The position numbers were made by a program, and so were the translations under genes. Under the pieces are notes generated by a model. That model was given only the letters and a program-made list of their open reading frames with translations, made no database searches and was not told the DNA's origin. From the NCBI GenBank assembly GCA_945947845.1, contig CAMEZN010000032.1, forward strand, positions 1 through 10,064: a DNA stretch of 10,064 bases, read 5' to 3'. This stretch comes from an uncultured Mucispirillum sp. (GTDB taxonomy: Bacteria > Chrysiogenota > Deferribacteres > Deferribacterales > Mucispirillaceae). Positions 1 through 6,031 of the stretch are shown one piece after another. Numbering within the stretch: the first letter of the stretch is position 1; every line of letters starts with the position of its first letter.

Positions 1-309
1 TGACACATTCTCATAAACTGTTTTCCACGGGAAAATTTGGTTAAAATCCTGAAAAACCATTGTTGCATATATATCAGGCTTTTCAACTTTTATATTATTA
101 ATAAAAATCTCACCTTGTAAAATACTTTCAAATCCACCAATACATCTTAAAAATGTGCTTTTACCAGAACCTGATACTCCTAAAATAGTAACAAAATCAC
201 CAGATTGGATTTCAAGACTGATATTAGATAAAACATTTAATCTTTCTCCATTTGAAATAAAAGACTTGGATAAATTTTTTATCTGTATTACTGGACTATC
301 CTGTGTCAT
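1..309 (-). CDS. NitT/SsuB/TauB-type ABC transporter ATP-binding protein (N-terminal 103 residues, cut by window edge)
   Basis: This is the ATP-hydrolysing subunit of an importer, acting on the cytoplasmic face of the inner membrane. Translated from the ATG at 307-309, the visible part has the opening ABC beta strands, a Walker A loop GVSGSGKST at residues 44-52, and a Q-loop with Gln87 in VFQDFNQIFPW at about 85-95. The FPW that follows the Q-loop is typical of the SsuB/TauB/NrtD group. The signature motif, Walker B and H-loop lie beyond the window. The start codon overlaps the permease stop as ATGA, so translation is probably coupled. It is the last gene visible in the six-gene minus-strand run. 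Family assignment is secure; the substrate is unknown. Confidence 0.93.
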   Translation of the reverse strand, partial: MTQDSPVIQIKNLSKSFISNGERLNVLSNISLEIQSGDFVTILGVSGSGKSTFLRCIGGFESILQGEIFINNIKVEKPDIYATMVFQDFNQIFPWKTVYENVS

Positions 310-1091
310 ATTACCATACCCCATTTTTTAACAGTATGTTTTTCAATACTTGAAAAAAGCAAATCTTCTATCAATATACCAATAATCATAAGCACTATCA
401 ATGTGGCAATCATACCCGGCATATCTAAATAACTCCGTTTTAAATATATATCCCAGCCTAAACCACCTACTGCACCAGTTGTTCCAAACACCATTTCAGC
501 AGCTATTAATGAGCGCCATGCTCTTGCCCAGCCATTTTTTATACCCATTAATATATTAGGAAATGCAGCAGGCACATAAATATCTCTAATCATTTTAATC
601 TTAGATAATCCGATATTTTGTCCAACTTCTCTATATATTTTTGGTATAGAGTCAAAACCTGCCATAACACTGAGCAGTGTAGGCCATACAATAGAATGTA
701 TCATAATAAAAACAATGGCAGCTTTACCTATACCAAACCAAAGTATAGCAATTGGAAGCAGAGCTATTCCCGGCAGTGGGTCAAGCACAGAAATTAATGT
801 TCGCATTAAATCTTTTAAGACAACACTAACATTTGCCAACACCACAAGCACAGCCGTAATGAAAAAAGATACAAGCAGCCCTATGATTATTAAATATAAT
901 GTATATGATGTTTTAATAATCATAGAACCATCAGATATTTCTTTTATTAATGTATTAACCACTGTTGCAGGAGAAGGAAATAATATCTCTGAAAATAGAT
1001 TCATCATGTATATTCCCTGCCACACAGCAACAAAAATAATCACATAAAGTATTCGTCTTGCTATTTTATATGATAATATATGCTTAATCAT
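306..1091 (-). CDS. SsuC/TauC-type ABC transporter permease
   Basis: This is the inner-membrane channel subunit of the importer, 261 residues, a normal length for the SsuC/TauC family. It has about six hydrophobic segments, at roughly residues 12-30, 64-85, 104-118, 122-144, 194-212 and 226-243. The cytoplasmic EAA-type coupling loop is at about 155-173 (EVGQNIG followed by YVPAAFP) and would contact the ATPase. The start lies 5 bases after the stop of the binding-protein gene, with AGGA in that gene's 3' end as a plausible ribosome site. Its own stop overlaps the ATPase start by 4 bases. Specificity could be for sulfonates, nitrate, pyrimidine precursors or aromatic acids; the sequence does not decide. 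Confidence 0.93.
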   Translation of the reverse strand: MIKHILSYKIARRILYVIIFVAVWQGIYMMNLFSEILFPSPATVVNTLIKEISDGSMIIKTSYTLYLIIIGLLVSFFITAVLVVLANVSVVLKDLMRTLISVLDPLPGIALLPIAILWFGIGKAAIVFIMIHSIVWPTLLSVMAGFDSIPKIYREVGQNIGLSKIKMIRDIYVPAAFPNILMGIKNGWARAWRSLIAAEMVFGTTGAVGGLGWDIYLKRSYLDMPGMIATLIVLMIIGILIEDLLFSSIEKHTVKKWGMVI

Positions 1092-1096
1092 AAATA

Positions 1097-2131
1097 TTAT
1101 TGTCCTAGAATTTTTTCAACAGGAGAAACTTCACCAGTTCTTTTACCAATTAATGCTCTGGCATTTTCCCATACAAGCTTATTAAGCTCAGGTTTATTTT
1201 TGATATAACCAACTTCATACATATAATTTGCAATGCCCATTAACCCATATATGTTAGCTGTATAGTTTGTGCCGGGCCAGTCTAGAAATGCTTTTGCATC
1301 ATCTATTGATATTTTTTCTACTTCTGCAATAATTTCTAAAACTTTTGGGTCCTGACTGTTAAGTAAATCCATAGCTTCATTTAATGCACCTATAAGTCCT
1401 GCATATACAGATGGATTGCTGTGAAATTTACCTGTTGTAACACAAACAATACTTGCATCTCCATAAGCTTCTTTTCCAGTTAAAATACTGCGAAAACCCT
1501 GTCTTGCTTCTAACTCTAAAAATGGCATTGTTGTAAAATGCCCCACAATCTCTGTTCCACTAACAAGGCTTGAATAAGCATCTGGATTAGCCATCGCAAC
1601 CATATTTGAATCAAAATCGCGAGCTTTATTAAGTTTATCTCTTGCAGCAATAGATAATAAAATATGCTGGGTAGAACTTATGCCCGGAATTGCTATTTTA
1701 TCCTGTGGAGTAAAATCTGCTATTGATTGCAGTCTTTCTTCTTTAACCATTAAATCAAATGGTGGAACACAAACTCCTGATGCAATTTTTAAGTCTGCCC
1801 CTTTATCAATAGCAATTACAGCAGGCGGCATTCCCATAAAACCAACATCTAAATGACCACTTATCAAAGCCTCTGTAATAGCTGCACCACCACCAAATGA
1901 ACTCCATTCAATTGTTGCTCCCGGAAGATATTTTTCAAGTAGGTTCATTTTTTCAACAATATATCCAGTTGCATACTGCATGCCATATTGTTTTGCAAGC
2001 CTAATTGTTACACCTGCAAATGGTTTATCATTTACAGCTGTATCTACTGCCCCTTTATCTTTACTAAATATTATTGTTCCAAGTAATACTATACATACAG
2101 CAGATAAAACTACAATAATTAGATTTTTCAT
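1097..2131 (-). CDS. NitT/SsuA-type (NMT1/THI5-like) ABC transporter substrate-binding protein
   Basis: This 344-residue periplasmic solute receptor is predicted to feed the adjacent permease. Residues 3-22 form a hydrophobic signal peptide or uncleaved anchor. Cys13 lies inside it but without a proper lipobox, so it is not a typical lipoprotein. The mature part follows the SsuA/TauA pattern: IRLAKQYG near residues 43-50, a Gly-rich SSFGGGAAITEAL stretch near 77-89, and SGHLDVGFMGMPPAVIA near 91-106, the hinge and ligand-pocket region of the family. The start is set by a strong GGAGG six bases upstream, embedded in the acyl carrier protein gene whose stop it overlaps as ATGA. This ties the importer translationally to the ACP/KAS III genes. 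The ligand is not predictable. Confidence 0.9.
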   Translation of the reverse strand: MKNLIIVVLSAVCIVLLGTIIFSKDKGAVDTAVNDKPFAGVTIRLAKQYGMQYATGYIVEKMNLLEKYLPGATIEWSSFGGGAAITEALISGHLDVGFMGMPPAVIAIDKGADLKIASGVCVPPFDLMVKEERLQSIADFTPQDKIAIPGISSTQHILLSIAARDKLNKARDFDSNMVAMANPDAYSSLVSGTEIVGHFTTMPFLELEARQGFRSILTGKEAYGDASIVCVTTGKFHSNPSVYAGLIGALNEAMDLLNSQDPKVLEIIAEVEKISIDDAKAFLDWPGTNYTANIYGLMGIANYMYEVGYIKNKPELNKLVWENARALIGKRTGEVSPVEKILGQ

Positions 2132-2352
2132 ATTTGCCCTCCATTTCGCTGAATCATATCTAAAATAGTTTGTTTTGTCATAAAATTTGCCATATTAATA
2201 TCATTTTGGTCAATAATGATATTATATGCTGCTGAGATTTCTTCTATAAGTATAATAATATCAAAAGAATCTAATAAATAATCTTCTATTAAATTGCTGC
2301 TGAAATCAATATTTGAATCAGGTCTGATTTTTTTAAAGATAGCATCAAGCAT
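2128..2352 (-). CDS. Acyl carrier protein (first of two, downstream copy)
   Basis: This is a small acidic helical carrier of 74 residues, the usual length for a stand-alone ACP. Ser29 in the motif LLDSFD is the predicted 4'-phosphopantetheine attachment site, followed by the recognition helix IIILIEEISAAY. It should hold an acyl chain as a thioester for the neighbouring KAS III-like enzyme. The start ATG is preceded by GAGG seven bases upstream, which overlaps the KAS III stop. The gene end carries the ribosome site and the overlapping ATGA start of the binding-protein gene. It differs clearly from the second ACP in this window, so they are not a recent duplication. It is probably a specialised ACP, not the housekeeping AcpP, which normally sits with the fab genes. 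Confidence 0.88.
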   Translation of the reverse strand: MLDAIFKKIRPDSNIDFSSNLIEDYLLDSFDIIILIEEISAAYNIIIDQNDINMANFMTKQTILDMIQRNGGQI

Positions 2353-2361
2353 TATACTGCC

Positions 2362-3408
2362 TCACACATAAATCATTGGATAGCATACAGGTTTATCTAA
2401 TACTAAATATGCACTAGCCCATGATAAACCTATCCCAAACCCTGACATAAGAACTTTATTTATTTTATTATTAAAAATATTTCCCATATCAGTTAATACA
2501 GAAGGTATAGATGCAACACTTAAATTGCCATATTTACTCAATGTTTCATAAGGAACTTTCTCTATTGGAATATCAAGTATTTTTGCTATATTTGTAATAA
2601 TTGCTTTATTTGCTTGATGAAAAATAAAATAGTCAATATTAGCTGTATCTTCATGTGCATATGATAAAATTTCTCTGATAGATTCTGGGACTTTTGTTAT
2701 AGAAAAATTAAAAACACCTAATCCGTCCATATAACTTCCATAATCAAATGAGCCGTCTTCCTTAAACATATTTTTAGTTGGCTGGTTTCTAAATCCACCA
2801 TTTTTATGATATAAAGCTTGATAATTAGAACTATCAACACCTACATTAAAAAATATTTGTGAATCATCTTCATTATATTCCAATAATACAGCACTACCAC
2901 CATCACCAAAAATCGGTGGTTCTTTAACAGCATTTTCGCCTGTTCCAAAAATTTTTGAAGAAGCATTACCTGTCAACAATAATACTTTTCTGTTACTGCT
3001 ATCTATCATTCTAGATGCAATCAGCAGACCATATACAAAACCTGCACAACCTTGATTAACATCAAATGTAAGAACAGATTCATTTAAACCAAGACGAGAC
3101 TGCATTAAACAAGAAGTTGCTGGTGCAATTAAATCTGGTGTTTGAGTAACCATTATAATTGCAGAGATTGAAGATTTATCTTCGTTTTCTAAAATTTTCT
3201 CAGCTGCATAATAACAAAGGTCTGAAACAGTTAAAGACGAGTTTGCAGGAATAACATGACGAATATAAAAACCAGTTGTGCTGATAACTTTATCAAGTTT
3301 TTTTCTATTATCTTTATATAACTCTGTATTATCCAGAATATTTAATTTATATTCTGGAACACATGTAGCTACTGATTTTATTCTAATATTTCTAACAGTG
3401 CTGTTCAT
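2362..3408 (-). CDS. 3-oxoacyl-ACP synthase III family protein (FabH-like ketoacyl synthase)
   Basis: This 348-residue thiolase-fold enzyme is predicted to catalyse a Claisen-type or acyl-transfer condensation on an ACP-bound chain in the cytosol. The FabH triad is complete: Cys121 in NQGCAGFVYG, His264 in FIFHQANK and Asn295 in KYGNLSVASIP. Other family marks are IFGDGGSAV near residues 166-174 and a C-terminal MSGFGIGLSWAS glycine-rich loop. It is somewhat longer than housekeeping FabH (about 320 residues), with extra sequence around 178-230. It is flanked by ACP genes 8 and 9 bases away. No malonyl transferase, ketoreductase or dehydratase is nearby, which argues for a dedicated acyl-group pathway and against the housekeeping fatty-acid cycle. 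The product is unknown. Confidence 0.9.
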   Translation of the reverse strand: MNSTVRNIRIKSVATCVPEYKLNILDNTELYKDNRKKLDKVISTTGFYIRHVIPANSSLTVSDLCYYAAEKILENEDKSSISAIIMVTQTPDLIAPATSCLMQSRLGLNESVLTFDVNQGCAGFVYGLLIASRMIDSSNRKVLLLTGNASSKIFGTGENAVKEPPIFGDGGSAVLLEYNEDDSQIFFNVGVDSSNYQALYHKNGGFRNQPTKNMFKEDGSFDYGSYMDGLGVFNFSITKVPESIREILSYAHEDTANIDYFIFHQANKAIITNIAKILDIPIEKVPYETLSKYGNLSVASIPSVLTDMGNIFNNKINKVLMSGFGIGLSWASAYLVLDKPVCYPMIYV

Positions 3409-3416
3409 ATTTTTAT

Positions 3417-3635
3417 TTATATACCTGCTTTATTTATCAAATCAGCAATAGTTTTCATTTCTCTAACTTCTGCTGGCAGTAAGGTAATTGACAAAGATTT
3501 ATTAAAAAATGCCATAACAGCCATTGCAGAAAGAGAATCCCATTCATCTATTTCATCAAGAACCATGTCCTCTGTAATCTCATCATCTCTTTCAAAAATA
3601 TCCTGCAATTTTTCTAAAAATTCTTCTTTATTCAC
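3417..3635 (-). CDS. Acyl carrier protein (second, promoter-proximal copy)
   Basis: This is a 72-residue acidic carrier protein with Ser34 in EWDSLSAMAVMAFF as the predicted phosphopantetheine site. It opens the six-gene minus-strand operon. The start is a GTG at 3633-3635, supported by AGGAG about six bases upstream; an ATG just upstream is in another frame and terminates at once. The DSL motif and the Trp before it resemble specialised ACPs found in polysaccharide or secondary-metabolite loci more than AcpP, though this is only an impression from sequence. Two unlike ACPs flanking one KAS III suggest one loads the starter and the other the extender or product; that is inference. Confidence 0.87.
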   Translation of the reverse strand: MNKEEFLEKLQDIFERDDEITEDMVLDEIDEWDSLSAMAVMAFFNKSLSITLLPAEVREMKTIADLINKAGI

Positions 3636-3641
3636 AGCATA

Positions 3642-3692
3642 CTCCTAATAATTTCATAGTATAAATATGTCATATTTAAATATTTATGTCAA
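3642..3692 (-). promoter_or_regulatory. Promoter and Shine-Dalgarno of the ACP/KAS III/importer operon
   Basis: On the minus strand a perfect -35 TTGACA (3687-3692) is followed after 17 bases by CATATT (3664-3669), four of six matches to the -10 consensus. The predicted start of transcription, near 3657, leaves a leader of about 22 bases. AGGAG within 3642-3646 sits about six bases before the GTG start. An alternative -10, TATACT at 3658-3663, is a better hexamer but lies 23 bases from the -35. Confidence 0.5.
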
Positions 3693-3775
3693 TACTTATC
3701 GGTTAATTTTGTAATTTCATTAGATTTAATGTCAAAATTACTATATACATTTTTTTATCATTATTTATCTTGAAT

Positions 3776-3827
3776 ATGATATATCATTGACACAAATAAA
3801 TTTAATATGTATATTTCAAAAAAAGGA
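3776..3827 (+). promoter_or_regulatory. Promoter, palindrome and ribosome site of the AAC(3)-like gene
   Basis: A perfect TTGACA (3787-3792) and TATATT (3810-3815) are separated by exactly 17 bases. A perfect 12-bp palindrome, ATGATATATCAT (3776-3787), abuts the -35 box and could be an operator. The Shine-Dalgarno AAAGGA (3822-3827) lies seven bases before the ATG. The predicted transcription start falls at about 3822, so the leader would be very short (about 13 bases) and would begin inside the ribosome site. A more upstream start is therefore possible. Confidence 0.45.
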
Positions 3828-3834
3828 TTATATT

Positions 3835-4680
3835 ATGGATTATATAACAAAAGCTTCATTAATAAATGCTCTAAAAAATGCTGGAATTACAAATGGCGAT
3901 ACAGTTATGGTGCATAGTGATATTGCCTCATTTGGAACAGTTGAAAATTTTTCAAGAAAAGAAGTATTAAAGCTTTTTTACGATGCTTTTATGGAAGTTT
4001 TAGGAAGCGATGGAACACTATGCACTCCTGCATTCTTTTATGAATATGCAAGAAAAGGTATTCCTTTTGATATTGCCTTATCACCTGTTTCAAAAGAGCT
4101 TGGTTCATTTGCAAAATATATTAATTCACTTCCGCACAGAAAACGCAGCAGCAACCCACTAACATCAGTATGTGCTATTGGAAAAAATGCAGATTATATC
4201 TGTGAACATATTAATAGACATGCTTATGGAGAAAATTCAGCATTTGACAGATTATATCAGTTAAATGCAAAAATTGTATCCTTAGGAGTATATGGTGCAT
4301 TTACTATACATCATTTAGCAGAATTTCAGGCAGGTGTTCCATATTTATATAATAAAATTTATAATATACCTGTATATGATAATGGCAGACTTATTTTTGA
4401 AAATACAATTGGATATGTAAGATATCTGGATTATGATATTAAATATCTTAACCAAATAGATAGTGAAGCAAGTAAAAAAACATGGTATAATGAACCTTTT
4501 ATCATTAAAACAAAATATCTGCAATCTGAAATATATTCATTCTATATAAAAGACACTATTTCATATATTAAAGACCATCTATATAAAAATACATACTGCC
4601 TTTTAGAGCAAATACCTTCATTCATAACTGGACAGATACCAAATGATGGACCAGTATATAAAATTAAACATAATGCTTAA
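3835..4680 (+). CDS. AAC(3)-family (antibiotic_NAT fold) N-acyltransferase
   Basis: This 281-residue cytosolic protein has the aminoglycoside 3-N-acetyltransferase fold. Visible family marks are VMVHSDIASFG near residues 24-34, the GSDGTLCTPAFF stretch near 57-68, the HRKRSSNPLTSVCAIG region near 101-116, and HHLAE at 159-163, where His160 and Glu163 match the conserved H-x-x-E of the family active site. The family transfers an acyl group, usually acetyl from acetyl-CoA, to an amine. Many chromosomal members act on amino sugars in surface-glycan loci and not on antibiotics. The ATG at 3835 is chosen because AAAGGA stands seven bases upstream. A TTG 48 bases earlier is the first base triplet of the -35 box. 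It is transcribed alone, divergent from the ACP operon. Family is well supported; substrate is unknown. Confidence 0.88.
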   Translation: MDYITKASLINALKNAGITNGDTVMVHSDIASFGTVENFSRKEVLKLFYDAFMEVLGSDGTLCTPAFFYEYARKGIPFDIALSPVSKELGSFAKYINSLPHRKRSSNPLTSVCAIGKNADYICEHINRHAYGENSAFDRLYQLNAKIVSLGVYGAFTIHHLAEFQAGVPYLYNKIYNIPVYDNGRLIFENTIGYVRYLDYDIKYLNQIDSEASKKTWYNEPFIIKTKYLQSEIYSFYIKDTISYIKDHLYKNTYCLLEQIPSFITGQIPNDGPVYKIKHNA

Positions 4681-4709
4681 ATTTAAATATAATTAATTTT
4701 ATATACTGG
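4651..4709. repeat. Perfect 17-bp inverted repeat straddling the AAC(3)-like stop codon
   Basis: The arm CCAGTATATAAAATTAA (4651-4667) is exactly complementary to 4693-4709, with a 25-base loop that contains the stop codon at 4678-4680. The left arm is inside the coding sequence. The RNA would fold into a long, mostly A-U stem. No U-tract follows on either strand, so this is not a standard intrinsic terminator. It could act as a 3' stabiliser or a two-way transcription barrier between convergent genes. Confidence 0.75.
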
Positions 4710-4719
4710 GAATGAGCCT

Positions 4720-4748
4720 ACTGAATCATATTTTAAATATTAATCAGT
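4720..4748. repeat. Imperfect 13-bp hairpin in the convergent intergenic gap
   Basis: Positions 4720-4732 and 4736-4748 are complementary at 11 of 13 positions around a 3-base loop. It ends two bases from the stop codon of the DUF4910 gene. It is AT-rich with G-C pairs near the base of the stem. Without a clear U-run it is only a weak terminator candidate for either convergent transcript. Confidence 0.4.
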
Positions 4749-4750
4749 AA

Positions 4751-6013
4751 TTATTCAATAGCATATACTAACTTTTTATTTATCAATTCATCAAAAAAAT
4801 TTTTAATAAAATTATAATCTGCACCAGTTTTTTCTGCTATCAGAAAACAAGATGTTTTACCATCTGCTAAAATCTGTGCTTCTTCTATATGCTTATAGCC
4901 TTCTGGGTTTGTCTGACAGTCAATATATAAATCATATCTTGATAAGCAAAGAGGGCCTTTATATTGAAGCACTGGCACATAATCTGTTTCTAAAATATTT
5001 ATAATATCTAAAATATATCCTTTATATTTTTCAATTATATTAAAATCAATTTTTTCATAATTATCACCGCTTGAATGATAATATGCTGGTAAATCCTGAC
5101 CTAATGTAACAGTTGGTATATTATAATATGGTCCATTATAAAACATTTCATCATTTCCAATCAACTGCCTGTAACTGTATGAATTATAATCCTTAATTTT
5201 ATGTTTAAAAATATGAGAAGCAATGCTGTCTACAAGGCTGTTTCCCTGAAATGATAAAGAATAAGCAGGTTTCGTATCTGCTCCTATTAAATCACAAAAA
5301 AAAGCTCCTTTTATGCTTTTTTCTTCATTTTCATTTAATCTATCTAAAAATGCAGCTGCTGCATAGTATTCTGAACCAAATATAAATTTATATGTATTTT
5401 TGACTTTTCTTTTTTCAAGCTCTTTAAAAATTTCCATAAGCATGATAACATTTGTAAGGCCATCAACAGCAATAGCAGGGTGGCAAGTATGGGCTGCAAA
5501 TAAATAAGTATTATTTTGCTCATATCCTTTAATTGTTTTTACCCCTGTATACATATAATTATCACTATGCAGTTCAGTTTCTATATCAACAATATACTCA
5601 CAATCATTCATTTTAATATACTCATTATATGCAATACAAAAACCCCAGTTTTGAGGCTTTGGACTAAAACCAAATTTATAGTGATATGGAATTAAATCTG
5701 GACGAGCCTTATCTGTTAGAATATGTTCTTCTAACTCGTGTTTACTAATGATGCCTTTAAAGGTAACAGAATTTGTCCATAAATGCAGCGGATTATTTTT
5801 AAAATCTACTATAATATTGCCAGATTTGTCTTTTAACTGTCCCTTAATAACTTTCCAGTATAAAGGTATAGTCCAAGTAAGAACTTCACTACCGCATTTA
5901 CTTTTTATGATTTCTGCATCAAGTTCATCTGCAATATCCTGCACAAGACTATTATTTTCATCAGAAACAGGAGACCTTGATGTATATAGATGTTTTTTTA
6001 TTAATTCTTTCAA
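4751..6013 (-). CDS. DUF4910 aminopeptidase-like domain protein with C-terminal winged-helix domain
   Basis: This 420-residue cytosolic protein has no signal peptide and is close to the family's usual length. The core resembles M28-type zinc exopeptidases. Candidate metal ligands in order are His175 or His178 with Asp184 (HTCHP...VDG), Glu215 in FGSEYY, Asp241 in FFCDLIGAD and His313 in YYHSSGD. A small inserted domain covers about residues 45-115, and a winged-helix-like domain ends the protein at about 375-420. The family's substrate is not established; members often occur in polysaccharide or surface-glycan clusters. The start is a TTG at 6011-6013, because an in-frame TGA lies four codons upstream and no ATG fits; GAGA nearby is a weak ribosome site. 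It follows the 437-residue gene by 18 bases, probably on the same transcript. Confidence 0.85.
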   Translation of the reverse strand: MKELIKKHLYTSRSPVSDENNSLVQDIADELDAEIIKSKCGSEVLTWTIPLYWKVIKGQLKDKSGNIIVDFKNNPLHLWTNSVTFKGIISKHELEEHILTDKARPDLIPYHYKFGFSPKPQNWGFCIAYNEYIKMNDCEYIVDIETELHSDNYMYTGVKTIKGYEQNNTYLFAAHTCHPAIAVDGLTNVIMLMEIFKELEKRKVKNTYKFIFGSEYYAAAAFLDRLNENEEKSIKGAFFCDLIGADTKPAYSLSFQGNSLVDSIASHIFKHKIKDYNSYSYRQLIGNDEMFYNGPYYNIPTVTLGQDLPAYYHSSGDNYEKIDFNIIEKYKGYILDIINILETDYVPVLQYKGPLCLSRYDLYIDCQTNPEGYKHIEEAQILADGKTSCFLIAEKTGADYNFIKNFFDELINKKLVYAIE

Positions 6014-6031
6014 GATATATTCTCAATTATT

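Noticed and set aside
715..1047. A 110-residue plus-strand frame opposite the permease gene
   Set aside because: It is antisense to a clear ABC permease, has no family features and no ribosome site, and is low-complexity as expected for a shadow frame.
2362..3635. Housekeeping fatty-acid synthesis locus (fabH with acpP)
   Set aside because: No fabD, fabG, fabF, plsX or rpmF is adjacent, there are two divergent ACPs, and the KAS III is longer than usual and is coupled to an importer.
3713..3735. A second minus-strand TTGACA (3730-3735) as a further promoter for the ACP operon
   Set aside because: No acceptable -10 lies 16 to 18 bases downstream; the best placed hexamer is ACAAAA.
3787..3834. 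A 16-residue N-terminal extension of the AAC(3)-like protein from a TTG codon
   Set aside because: The TTG is the start of a perfect -35 TTGACA box, it has no ribosome site, and the ATG at 3835 has AAAGGA seven bases upstream and fits the family N terminus.
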